64,000 bases of DNA, taken from Rhodocyclales bacterium. GTDB lineage: Bacteria > Pseudomonadota > Gammaproteobacteria > Burkholderiales > Rhodocyclaceae. This document shows, piece by piece, positions 27,939-35,641 of this stretch (within the stretch, counting starts at the first letter, position 1; every line of letters starts with the position of its first letter). The stretch covers positions 248,001-312,000 of the forward strand of contig JACRMV010000002.1 in assembly GCA_016235025.1 (NCBI GenBank). The letters are read 5' to 3'. Under the pieces are notes generated by a model. It was not told the DNA's origin. It did no database searches and saw only the letters and a program-made list of their open reading frames with translations. The position numbers were made by a program, and so were the translations under genes.

Positions 27939-27955
27939 CCGGATGTCCCGGGTGC
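27935..27955 (+). terminator. Hairpin at the end of the antiporter genes
   Basis: GCACCCGG (27935-27942) and CCGGGTGC (27948-27955) form a perfect eight-base-pair stem with loop ATGTC, between two convergent genes. No T run follows on the plus strand. It is contiguous with the dispersed repeat. Confidence 0.55.
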
Positions 27956-27966
27956 AGCCGTCAGTA

Positions 27967-28398
27967 TCAATCCCAGTGATGACGCCCGCGCCATTCGTGG
28001 CGCTCATGGCGGTCATCCCAGCCATCGTGGTCGCGATGATGCCCGTGATGTTTCCAGTGGCCGTGGCCGCGAGCGCGCTCTGAAACGTAGTATCCGGGGG
28101 AGGCGTAATACACCACCGGGCGCGGCGCGACATATACCGGAGCGGGCGCATATGCCGGTACATACTCAACCCGGCGGCCACGATCATTTACCACATACAC
28201 GCCGGTCGCCGCGCCCAGTGCGCCGCCGATCAGCGCGCCATTGCGACCGCCGACCTGCTGGCCGATCACGGCACCTGCCGCACCGCCGAGCGCGCCGCCC
28301 AGGGCGACATCAACCGAACCGCCATGAGCTTCTGCTGCGCCGGTGGCAAAGAGGAGCGCCGAACACAGTGTCAGTGCAATTCCGTTTTTTGTTTTCAT
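27967..28398 (-). CDS. Glycine-zipper envelope protein with histidine-rich tail
   Basis: 143 residues from ATG 28398 (GGAGAA upstream). Signal peptide (cleavage near AEA, about 24), then a glycine-zipper stretch (about 30-70: GGALGGAAGAVIGQQVGG and similar) that usually inserts in or lies on a membrane. Next a Pro/Tyr/Val-rich linker (about 75-110) and a terminal ~33 residues very rich in His, Asp, Arg and Trp with HGHWKHHGHH. The tail looks able to bind metal ions. Function unknown; a stress or metal-related envelope role is inference. Confidence 0.75.
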   Translation of the reverse strand: MKTKNGIALTLCSALLFATGAAEAHGGSVDVALGGALGGAAGAVIGQQVGGRNGALIGGALGAATGVYVVNDRGRRVEYVPAYAPAPVYVAPRPVVYYASPGYYVSERARGHGHWKHHGHHRDHDGWDDRHERHEWRGRHHWD

Positions 28399-28637
28399 GA
28401 TGTTTCTCCGTTGCTTCGTTGAGTGACGCCTGCAGAATAACGGCGCAGGCCGGAGAATGTATTTGCTGAGCGTAAGGCTTTGTAACAAGACGTCACGAGG
28501 GGCGCTGCGTGAAATGGCAAATACGCTCACCCCGTTCTTTCCCGTCACCCGTCCCGGTTCTGCATTCCATGCGGTCAGATGCAGGCATTTCAGGGTGACA
28601 GCGGGCCGGACCTGGAGTTTCCCGCGGCAGTGGATTT

Positions 28638-29426
28638 TCAATCCCGAGGCGGCAGGCCAAGTTGGCGGATATCGTTGCGCAATGCGGCGACTTCCTCGCG
28701 CAGTTCCTTGATGTCGCGGTGCATATCGCGGCGCAGCTTTGATTCGTCCTCGCCAACGAAGAACGCGGCGATCGAGGCGGTGGTCAGCGAGAGCATGCCG
28801 AAGCCGACAATCACGATGAACACTGCGAAGATTCGCGCCGCCGTGGTCGTCGGCACCAGGTCGCCATAGCCGACCGTGGCGCCGGTGGTAAAGGCCAGCC
28901 ACAGGCCTTCGCCGTAGCTGTGTACCGTCGGTTCCAGCCAGTAGAAGATGGCACCGGACAGTGCCAGCAGGATGGCACCGGCGGCGAGTATCCACAGTGT
29001 CGCCGTGCTGCGGAACATCTCGCGCGCCATCGCCAGCGTCCGCGCCAGCAGCAGCGAGGCCCATACCACGCGCATCACCCGGGTAAGCGCCACCCATTGC
29101 TCTTCGATCCCGAACAGGCTGGCCGTTGCAGCCACAATGATGATCAGGTCGAGCCAGTTGCGCAGGGCATAGTGAACCGGTTAGCGGCTGATCCGCATCA
29201 TCCACAGCAACTCGGCGCTGAAGGCCAGCAGGATCAGCGCGTCCAGCATACGGCCGAGGTGGTGCCATCCGGCAGCGAGCGGCGCCAGGTCGAGCCACAG
29301 CGCTGGCAGCGCGAGCAGCGCAATGGCCGTCATTGGCCAGCGCAGGCGCTGGGCCCAGTGGTGGGCAGCCGGTGTATCGTGCGGTGCGACGCCGCCGACG
29401 CCAAAGAAAATGCGTAAATCGAGCAT
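28638..29426 (-). pseudogene. Voltage-gated-type K+ channel interrupted by an in-frame TAA
   Basis: Without the TAA at 29181-29183 this would be one 262-residue channel. The upstream part (81 residues) ends LLWMMRISR; the same frame resumes directly with PVHYALRNWLDLIII and continues through the voltage-sensor-like helix (VMRVVWASLLLARTLAM), pore and filter TTGATVGYGD, and a C-terminal coiled coil. No frameshift occurs, only one stop. Either the gene is dead, the base is a sequencing or assembly error, or translation restarts downstream. The pore half is well preserved, so the change is recent if real. Confidence 0.8.
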
Positions 29427-29505
29427 CCGGCAATCATAGCGCAGCCGAACGTGGACATATCACGGCGTATGCCGGCGATCAGGATGATTGCATTTGATTT
29501 GACCT

Positions 29506-29751
29506 AAGGAAACTCAGAATAGCTACCAAAGGAATCGCTGAACAAGTAGCCGCAGCGAGCAACGGCAGATTCAAATCGAGACGGAATCGTGACGCGAACG
29601 AGATTTTCATCCGACAGAAGGCTCTTTTTGGCATCGGCGGCGGGGTATCCCCCGGCATTTCGCCCATGCCGGACGCACCTCTCCCGTCAGGGGGCGTTCC
29701 CATTTCACGAGATTCAGCATCGCCAGCATGGCGAAGGCACGATTGGCATTC
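29506..29751 (-). mobile_element. Left IS5-like remnant (inverted relative to the right one)
   Basis: 29523-29751 is an inverted repeat of 34459-34686, with about eight differences in 229 bases by my alignment. On the minus strand it encodes the end of an IS5-family-like transposase (FAMLAMLNLVKW); a one-base insertion alters the tail. The bases from 29506 (AAGGAAACTCAGAATAGC) resemble the outer end of the right remnant. No complete transposase remains. Confidence 0.75.
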
Positions 29752-29773
29752 AGACTCTTTCCAGAAACCAGAG

Positions 29774-29802
29774 CTTGAAAAATTGTTGCTGAGTGCCAAC
29801 AT
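29774..29802 (+). promoter_or_regulatory. Possible sigma-32 promoter of the first htrA gene
   Basis: CTTGAAA (29774-29780) is a perfect heat-shock -35. After 14 bases comes GCCAACAT, a weak match to the CCCCATNT -10. It sits just inside the left IS remnant and 43 bases before the gene. Confidence 0.4.
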
Positions 29803-29844
29803 CTTGGGCTTGTTGCCTCACTACGGAAAAAGGAATGAAGAACC

Positions 29845-30978
29845 ATGCGCTCCAATCCAGATAGATTTCTGTTCAGGCTCGCCTGGTCAGTGCTGGCATC
29901 GGCATCGCTTATTGTCCTATGGAATTACTTTCCACTACTGATTGGTACCGTTTCAGGGGCGGAAACCGCAGCACCACGTTTGGTAATGCCACGGGGCGAT
30001 TTGGCAGCGGATGAAAAATCCACGATTGAAATATTTGAAAAGTCCAAAGGTTCCGTGGTGTTCATTAACACCCAGGAGCAGGTCTTGGACGTGTGGACCC
30101 GGGATGTGCTTTCGGTGCCCAAGGGCAGCGGTTCGGGCTTCATCTGGGACGATGCGGGTCATGTGGTCACGAATTTTCATGTGATTCAAGGCGCCAACGA
30201 AGCGCATGTAAAACTGGCCGACGGACGTGATTACAAGGCGGCTCTCGTTGGCGCAAGTCCAGCCCATGATATTGCAGTATTGAAGATCGGCATTGCTATC
30301 AAGCATCCTTCACCGGTGCCCATTGGTGAAAGTCGTAATCTCAAAACCGGGCAAAAGGTGTTAGCCATTGGCAATCCCTTTGGACTCGACTGGACCCTTA
30401 CCGCAGGCATTATTTCTGCGTTGAATCGATCCTTGTCTGGCGAAAATGGTGACATCATCGAGCACCTTATCCAGACGGATGCTGCGATAAATCCCGGCAA
30501 TTCTGGAGGGCCTCTTCTGGATTCGGCGGGAAGGCTCATCGGGATGAACACTGCCATATACAGTCCGAGCGGGGCCAGTGCCGGGATCGGCTTTGCAGTT
30601 CCCGTGGATACGATCAACAGGGTAGTCCCGCAACTGATTCGTGAAGGCAAGTACATACGGCCTACGATTGGAATAGCGGCCGATGAAGAAATCAACCAGC
30701 GCCTGATGGATGCTTTCAATGTCAAAGGCGTGTTTGTACTAAGAGTAGCAAAAGGATCTACGGCCGAGGTAGCGGGCTTAAGAGGGGCGAGGTTCTCCCG
30801 AGATGGCAGCATCGTGCCTGGTGACATCATCGTAGCAGTCGAAGGCAAGCCAATAGATTCGGTCGGAAAACTATTGGCGGAATTAGACGAATACAAGGTC
30901 GGCGACACGATTCGACTTGTCGTCTTGAGGGGAAGGGGCCGAGTCGAGGTTTCAGTTGCCTTGCAGCCGGGCGTGTAA
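29845..30978 (+). CDS. HtrA/Deg-family serine protease, single PDZ
   Basis: 377 residues. An N-terminal helix (about 10-35) serves as anchor or signal. The trypsin-like domain has His in TNFHVIQG, Asp in HDIAVLKI and Ser in GNSGGPL; one PDZ domain follows (about 275-375). A single PDZ and N-terminal anchor resemble DegS/AlgW, but the islet context with Hsp20 chaperones suggests general periplasmic protein quality control. Ribosome-binding site AAGGAATGAAG. Codon use and base composition look less G+C-rich than in the flanking housekeeping genes. Confidence 0.88.
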   Translation: MRSNPDRFLFRLAWSVLASASLIVLWNYFPLLIGTVSGAETAAPRLVMPRGDLAADEKSTIEIFEKSKGSVVFINTQEQVLDVWTRDVLSVPKGSGSGFIWDDAGHVVTNFHVIQGANEAHVKLADGRDYKAALVGASPAHDIAVLKIGIAIKHPSPVPIGESRNLKTGQKVLAIGNPFGLDWTLTAGIISALNRSLSGENGDIIEHLIQTDAAINPGNSGGPLLDSAGRLIGMNTAIYSPSGASAGIGFAVPVDTINRVVPQLIREGKYIRPTIGIAADEEINQRLMDAFNVKGVFVLRVAKGSTAEVAGLRGARFSRDGSIVPGDIIVAVEGKPIDSVGKLLAELDEYKVGDTIRLVVLRGRGRVEVSVALQPGV

Positions 30979-31029
30979 GGGTGGCTGTCGCCTCCCTGTT
31001 TTCCCGGCAGCATCGCTTCAGTTCAGGGG

Positions 31030-31056
31030 CTTGAAAACCCAAATTGCTGCCCATAT
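31030..31056 (+). promoter_or_regulatory. Sigma-32 promoter of the hsp20 genes
   Basis: CTTGAAA (31030-31036), a 12-base spacer and GCCCATAT (31049-31056, seven of eight to the heat-shock -10 consensus). Downstream, in the untranslated leader, CCGCCGG (31070-31076) pairs with CCGGCGG (31082-31088). Confidence 0.7.
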
Positions 31057-31113
31057 TTCGCCTCCGAAACCGCCGGAGTGGCCGGCGGCATTTTGAACGA
31101 AAGGAGAGATGCA

Positions 31114-31557
31114 ATGTATCGAACCTTGTTTCCCGGTGATTTGTTTGCCGAGCTGGATCGTCTGCAACGCCAAGTACAGCGTTTTACCGGTCCAAGCACC
31201 AGCATTCGTGGTGTTGGCCGCAACGGATTCCCGGCGCTAAATGTTGGTGGCACCCCTGATTCAGTCGAAATTTACGCTTTTGCACCGGGCCTCGACCCTG
31301 CCAAGCTGGATGTAACGATAGAACGTGGAGTTCTGACGTTGTCGGGCGAGAGGCCAAATGAATTACCTGACGAAGACAGGAATGCGACCGTGCATATTGG
31401 AGAGCGTTTTAGCGGCCGTTTCAGCCGGACAGTGAGCCTGTCCGACGATGTCGATCCCAACCGCGTAACAGCCGAATACGGCGATGGTGTTCTTCATATC
31501 AGTATTAAACGCCATGAATCGGCGCAGCCCCGTCGTATCGAAGTCAAGAGCCATTAA
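31114..31557 (+). CDS. Hsp20-family small heat-shock protein (first of three)
   Basis: 147 residues; ATG 31114 follows AAGGAGAG. The alpha-crystallin domain (about 45-140) includes VEIYAFAPGLDPAKLDVTIE, GVLTLSGER, the ERFSGRFSRTVSLSDDVD strand region and the closing GVLHISIKR. ATP-independent holdase that keeps unfolding proteins soluble. First gene behind a good sigma-32 promoter and 12 bases before the second hsp20. Confidence 0.92.
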   Translation: MYRTLFPGDLFAELDRLQRQVQRFTGPSTSIRGVGRNGFPALNVGGTPDSVEIYAFAPGLDPAKLDVTIERGVLTLSGERPNELPDEDRNATVHIGERFSGRFSRTVSLSDDVDPNRVTAEYGDGVLHISIKRHESAQPRRIEVKSH

Positions 31558-31569
31558 AGGAGAACGATC

Positions 31570-31953
31570 ATGTCTGATACCAATGTCAGCACTACAAATC
31601 AAGAACCGGCTCGCAACGAAGTCAGAACGATGCTACCTCCCGTAGACGTGGTCGAAGATGCTTCGGGGATCACCCTCTATGCCGATTTGCCCGGTGTGCC
31701 CAAGGACAAACTCAGTGTCCGAGTCGAGGCCGATACGCTTACGATCGAAGGAGAGATGACGCTGCCCTTGGCTACGAACATGGAAGCGAGTCATGCCGAG
31801 GTCCAGTTGCCCCGCTACTGGCGTGCCTTCACGCTGGGCCAGGAACTGGATCGAGATAATGTATCCGCCGAATTCAAGCAAGGCGTGCTCAAGCTGCGTA
31901 TTCCCAAAGCCGAGCATGCGAAGCCGCGCAAGGTGGAGATACAGATCCTCTGA
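31570..31953 (+). CDS. Hsp20-family small heat-shock protein (second of three)
   Basis: 127 residues after AAAGGAGAACGATC. The alpha-crystallin domain starts near residue 22 (PPVDVVEDASGITLYADLPG) and includes DTLTIEGE, LPRYWRAFTLGQELD and GVLKLRIPKAE. Distinct in sequence from its neighbours, so the three genes are diverged paralogues rather than recent duplicates. Same transcript as the first. Confidence 0.92.
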   Translation: MSDTNVSTTNQEPARNEVRTMLPPVDVVEDASGITLYADLPGVPKDKLSVRVEADTLTIEGEMTLPLATNMEASHAEVQLPRYWRAFTLGQELDRDNVSAEFKQGVLKLRIPKAEHAKPRKVEIQIL

Positions 31954-31964
31954 TACTTTTTTCC

Positions 31965-31996
31965 AGGGTGGTCGCAGACTTGATTGCGGCCACCCT
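31965..31996 (+). terminator. Hairpin between the second and third hsp20 genes
   Basis: AGGGTGG-T-CGCA (31965-31976) pairs with TGCG-G-CCACCCT (31985-31996). The following T run is short, so it may attenuate or set a processing point rather than fully terminate. Confidence 0.5.
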
Positions 31997-32015
31997 TTGA
32001 TAAAGGAGATTTGAG

Positions 32016-32522
32016 ATGAAACTGGAAAACGTGAAAGAAAACTTCAGCTCTTTCTGGGGCAACCTCGCCGAGGGTTGGCGTCATTTATGGGCATCAGCCG
32101 GCAGTGCAATGACCAGCTTCAAACCGGGAGCAAATACGAATCTTCCGGCAGCAGCAGATGTTGATGACGACCTTTATCTACCCAGTCGTGGCTGGGCAAT
32201 GCTGGGCGGCGACCTGTTCGAAGACAAGGATCGACTTGTGGTTCGCCTGGAAACCCCGGGCATGTCAAAGGAGGATATCAATATCGAGATACACGATGAT
32301 GCTTTGGTAATATCAGGCGAAAAGCGCTTTGAGCACGAGAACTCGCAGGGCCGCTGGCGGGTGATGCAATGTGCGTACGGCAGCTTCCGCCGGGTCATCC
32401 CTCTGCCGGCGGCAGTCAAGACCGAAGCGGCGCGAGCTTCCTATAGGAATGGCGTACTAAGGGTTGAATTGCCCAAGGCGATACCGGGGAAGCCCAGGGG
32501 CGTCACGATCAAAGTAGAGTAG
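32016..32522 (+). CDS. Hsp20-family small heat-shock protein (third of three)
   Basis: 168 residues after AAAGGAGAT. An N-terminal arm with several Trp and Phe residues (about 1-50) precedes the alpha-crystallin domain (about 60-160: LFEDKDRLVVRLETPGMSKED, DDALVISGEKR, YGSFRRVIPLP, GVLRVELPKA). The longer arm suggests a different oligomer or client range from the other two. Confidence 0.92.
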   Translation: MKLENVKENFSSFWGNLAEGWRHLWASAGSAMTSFKPGANTNLPAAADVDDDLYLPSRGWAMLGGDLFEDKDRLVVRLETPGMSKEDINIEIHDDALVISGEKRFEHENSQGRWRVMQCAYGSFRRVIPLPAAVKTEAARASYRNGVLRVELPKAIPGKPRGVTIKVE

Positions 32523-32819
32523 TGCGCTTGGTATCTCGCCTTGTTTGAAACAAATTTTTGCAATTGGATTTGAACTGGAGATATATCAAATCATCTGATC
32601 GCACGTTCGTTTGACAACTCACTGTTTGGCTCTTCACGAGACAGATGAATACGATAGCGACCGAAAAGCGACGCACAAAATACAGCACGAGTCATGGCCG
32701 GCCTCATTCAGGCTCAAGCGCCAACCATTTCCAGAGATTGGCTCTGAAAATTCGTATTTCATCTCATCCCGGTAAAAGCCATTCAATTGACTTGAAGCCT
32801 GATAAGGAGATTTACGAAA
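32523..32819. other. Gap before degP
   Basis: 297 bases, AT-rich by local standards. A TTGACA lies at 32611-32616 but no matching -10 follows at normal spacing. A 63-codon frame (32645-32836) overlaps the degP start and has no convincing protein features. The degP ribosome-binding site AAGGAGAT lies at the right end. Confidence 0.5.
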
Positions 32820-34298
32820 ATGCCCTGGACAACTAAAAAAGCGCTTCTTTCAATCGCGGTGGTCATCACAGCTGCCTTCGCCACAGGCTATGAGCTCCAT
32901 AATTATCTTGGAGCCAACATTGCTCATGCCAATTCCACTCCAGTCGCAGCGAGTTTATCTATCACCGGTAGGGGATTGCCCGATTTCACGAACATTGTTG
33001 CTTCGCAAGGACCCGCAGTTGTGAATATCAGCGTTACTGGATCGAAGACAAAATCCTTCATTCAACGCTTCCCCGGTTTCCCCGGTTTCCCCGGTTTCCC
33101 AGATGACGATGAAGATAATCCTTTTAAGGATTTCTTTCCTCGTTTCAATGGTCCCATGCCTCGCGACGTGGAACCGGTGCGCGGATTGGGTTCAGGTTTC
33201 ATTGTCAGTCCGGATGGGGTAATCCTGACCAATGCCCACGTTGTGGCCGGCGCAAAAGAGGTGACCGTCAAGCTTACCGACAAACGTGAATTTCAGGCTA
33301 AGGTCGTGGGGGTGGACAAGCCGTCTGATGTCGCCGTATTGCGGATATCAGGAAGCAATTTGCCGGTTGTCCGGATCGGCGATGCTTCGCGCACCAAGGT
33401 GGGCGAATGGGTTCTCGCCATCGGATCGCCCTTTGGATTCGAGAACAGCGCAACAGCGGGGATTGTCTCCGCCAAGTCGCGCTCGCTTCCCGATGAAGGC
33501 TATGTTCCATTCCTGCAGACCGATGTCGCCATCAATCCAGGCAACTCCGGTGGTCCGCTGTTTAACGCCGAAGGCGAAGTAATCGGCATCAACTCGCAGA
33601 TTTTTAGCCGCAGCGGTGGTTACCAGGGGTTATCGTTCGCGATCCCGATTGACATTGCGATGAAGGTCGAGAAACAACTGCTGGAGCACGGCAAGGTAAA
33701 TCATGGGCGCCTCGGAGTAACGATCCAGGAGGTGAATCAGCAACTCGCCGATTCGTTTGGACTGGACAAACCCAAGGGCGCATTGGTGAGTTCGGTGGAA
33801 AAGGACAGTCCAGCCGACAAGGCGGGTATCAAGGCTGGGGATGTCATTTTGCAATTCAATAATGTTGAGATCGGACGTTCAACGGATCTGCCTCCGCTGG
33901 TTGCCGATTTAAACCCTGGTACTGCCGCGAATTTGAGTTTCTGGCGCAATGGCAAGAAGATGGATACATCAGTCACTGTCGGAACCATGACAGTCGCCGG
34001 AACCGGGGAGGAAATTGCTTCCGATGCCAGCAATCAAAAGCTGGGACTCGTCGTGCGGCCATTGACGGCAGCAGAAAAAGCCCAATCGCATTTGGATCAT
34101 GGTCTCATCGTTGTGGATGTCTCCGGTCCTGCCGAGCATGCTGGCGTCAGGCCCGGCGATATTGTTGTAGCCGCCAACGGGAAGCCCATTAATGCGATTG
34201 AGGATCTTCGCTCCGCAATCAAGGCAGCGGGCAAGCATATTGCCCTATTGATTAGTCGCGATGGCCAGCAACGCTATATGCCGCTTGATCTCGGCTGA
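32820..34298 (+). CDS. degP: DegP/HtrA-type periplasmic protease, two PDZ domains
   Basis: 492 residues with an N-terminal signal or anchor helix (about 6-28). The protease domain has His in TNAHVVAG, Asp in SDVAVLRI and Ser in GNSGGPLF; PDZ1 is about 285-380 and PDZ2 about 395-490. The loop before the catalytic His contains a PGF repeat, FPGFPGFPGF, encoded by a tandem 9-base unit. This is the classic DegP/DegQ (protease Do) layout, acting as protease and chaperone in the periplasm. It closes the islet, 24 bases before the right IS remnant. Confidence 0.93.
   Translation: MPWTTKKALLSIAVVITAAFATGYELHNYLGANIAHANSTPVAASLSITGRGLPDFTNIVASQGPAVVNISVTGSKTKSFIQRFPGFPGFPGFPDDDEDNPFKDFFPRFNGPMPRDVEPVRGLGSGFIVSPDGVILTNAHVVAGAKEVTVKLTDKREFQAKVVGVDKPSDVAVLRISGSNLPVVRIGDASRTKVGEWVLAIGSPFGFENSATAGIVSAKSRSLPDEGYVPFLQTDVAINPGNSGGPLFNAEGEVIGINSQIFSRSGGYQGLSFAIPIDIAMKVEKQLLEHGKVNHGRLGVTIQEVNQQLADSFGLDKPKGALVSSVEKDSPADKAGIKAGDVILQFNNVEIGRSTDLPPLVADLNPGTAANLSFWRNGKKMDTSVTVGTMTVAGTGEEIASDASNQKLGLVVRPLTAAEKAQSHLDHGLIVVDVSGPAEHAGVRPGDIVVAANGKPINAIEDLRSAIKAAGKHIALLISRDGQQRYMPLDLG
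33069..33100 (+). repeat. In-frame 9-base tandem repeat in degP
   Basis: The unit TTCCCCGGT is repeated about 3.5 times without error, encoding (Phe-Pro-Gly) repeats in a surface loop. Slippage would change loop length without breaking the frame. Confidence 0.9.
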
Positions 34299-34321
34299 CG
34301 CTTGAATAATAAAATTCAATT

Positions 34322-34686
34322 AAGGGAACACTGAATAAGCACCAACCACTGTGACCGATTCCTTCGTCATGCAGTCAGACGGAAGGTATCGATCACGAGA
34401 GAGAAGACGATGAAGCGCCTGTGGACTTTGCCAAGGTCCACTAGCGCGGCTTGGCGAAGAATGCCAATCGTGTCTTCGCCATGCTGGCGATGCTGGATCT
34501 CGTGAAATGGGGACGCCCCTGACGGGAGAGGTGCGTCCGGCATGAGTGAAATGCCGGGGGATACCCCGCCGCCGATGCCAAAAAGAGCCTTCTTTCCGAT
34601 GAAAATCTCGTTCGCGTCACGATTCCGTCTCGATTTGAATCTGCCGTTGCTCGCTGCGGCTACTTGTTCAGCGATTCCTTTGGTAG
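34322..34686 (+). mobile_element. Right IS5-like remnant
   Basis: Codons 34445-34522 encode RGLAKNANRVFAMLAMLDLV and KWGRP before a TGA, the typical C-terminal end of an IS5-family-like transposase. The left edge AAGGGAACACTGAATAAGC and the right edge (read inward AGGAATCGCTGAACAAGTAG) look like related terminal inverted repeats. The interior is too short for a transposase, so this is an internally deleted copy. Its right 228 bases are repeated inverted at 29523-29751. Confidence 0.75.
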
Positions 34687-34901
34687 TTCGCGGAGTACAT
34701 GGCGACGGCGTTTCATGATGGCTTCGGCAGCTGTCATCTGTCGCTCGGACTCGGGATCAAAGGCCGTCACACGAAAACCATCCGGCGACTAGTGAGATGC
34801 ATGGCGTCACCCTTTTCCAGCTTCAGCGCCGCCAGCGCTTCTTTCGGCAGGATGACGCCGACCGAGTTGCCGATCTGGGTGAGTTTGAGTGTGAAGTGCA
34901 T
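34660..34901 (-). pseudogene. Frameshifted AbrB/MazE-type antitoxin
   Basis: From ATG 34901 (GGAGG five bases upstream) the product begins MHFTLKLTQIGNSVGVILPK and EALAALKLEKGDAMHLT, a clear SpoVT/AbrB swapped-hairpin antitoxin domain. After LT the frame is lost and ends at 34767 after 44 residues. Shifting one base recovers DGFRVTAFDPESERQM and AEAIMKRRRHVLREL to a TAG at 34660, the expected second half. One deleted base (AGTCG where GAGTCG is expected) explains this. The last codons overlap the IS remnant and no toxin gene follows, so the partner was probably lost on IS insertion. Confidence 0.75.
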
Positions 34902-35106
34902 GGCGGCCTCCTTGAGCGTTATTACTGACGTAATACTGTTGGGGTCACAGGTGAACGGCAAATAGTGTTTCAGGGGTGAAATATCTTCATAAAGCACTTT
35001 CGGTTGCTGTTCCATCCATCTTGTTTTTATTGATTTTGTCCATTTAATTTAGTTTCGAATATGCACCTAAGCCCTTGTTGCCGCTGAAAAAATTCGCTTT
35101 AGCCCC

Positions 35107-35160
35107 TTGACCCTCAAAAAAAAGTGGCATAAAGTGGGAATCAGTGGGAGGCAGTGGGGA
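35107..35160 (+). promoter_or_regulatory. mra/dcw promoter with overlapping MraZ operator
   Basis: -35 TTGACC (35107-35112), a 17-base spacer and -10 TAAAGT (35130-35135). Across and after the -10, GTGG(C/G) repeats begin at 35124, 35134, 35144 and 35154, exactly ten bases apart on one face of the helix. This matches the direct TGGG repeats that MraZ binds, and predicts autorepression of the whole cluster. Confidence 0.85.
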
Positions 35161-35194
35161 ATTTTTGTGGATTCCCCGGCCAACGGAGGGTTCC

Positions 35195-35641
35195 ATGTTC
35201 CAGGGTGCAGCGCTGCTTAATCTTGACGCCAAAGGCCGCATGGCGCTGCCGGCAAAACATCGTGACGCCTTGCTGGCGGCAGGCGAGGGCCGGCTGGTGC
35301 TCACCGCACACCCGCATCGCTGTCTGCTGCTCTATCCACAGCCGGCATGGGAGCCGATCCGCGCCCAGATCCTCGCTGCGCCGAGCCTGCAAATCGAGTC
35401 CGCGATGGTGCGCCGCCTGCTGGTCGGTTTTGCCGAGGAGCTTGAGCCAGACAGCGCAGGGCGCTTGCTGATTTCACCCTCGCTGCGCCAATACGCCGGG
35501 CTGGAAAAGGAAATCTGGCTGGTCGGCCAGGGCAGTCATTTTGAAGTGTGGTCGGATGCCGGCTGGCGCGCGCAGCAGGAGGCGATTTTCGCGCTGGGCG
35601 ACAAACTGCTTCCCGCAGGACTTGAAAACCTTGCGCTGTGA
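35195..35641 (+). CDS. mraZ: Transcriptional regulator MraZ
   Basis: 148 residues; ATG 35195 follows GGAGGG. Two SpoVT/AbrB-like DNA-binding units: [22 protein letters not shown] near the start and [22 protein letters not shown] in the second half. It forms a ring and represses its own operon through the GTGGG repeats just upstream. Its stop overlaps the GTG start of rsmH. Confidence 0.95.
   Translation: MFQGAALLNLDAKGRMALPAKHRDALLAAGEGRLVLTAHPHRCLLLYPQPAWEPIRAQILAAPSLQIESAMVRRLLVGFAEELEPDSAGRLLISPSLRQYAGLEKEIWLVGQGSHFEVWSDAGWRAQQEAIFALGDKLLPAGLENLAL

Noticed and set aside
27967-29433. A single 488-residue protein combining the glycine-zipper gene and channel region
   Set aside because: Its first part is an out-of-frame reading of the channel gene. 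Only the last 143 residues, with their own signal peptide and ribosome-binding site, form a real protein.
32645-32836. A 63-codon frame before degP
   Set aside because: It overlaps the degP start, lacks a good ribosome-binding site and has no recognisable features.
29506-34686. A complete, active transposon
   Set aside because: Both IS copies lack nearly all of the transposase, so the islet cannot move with its own functions as seen here.
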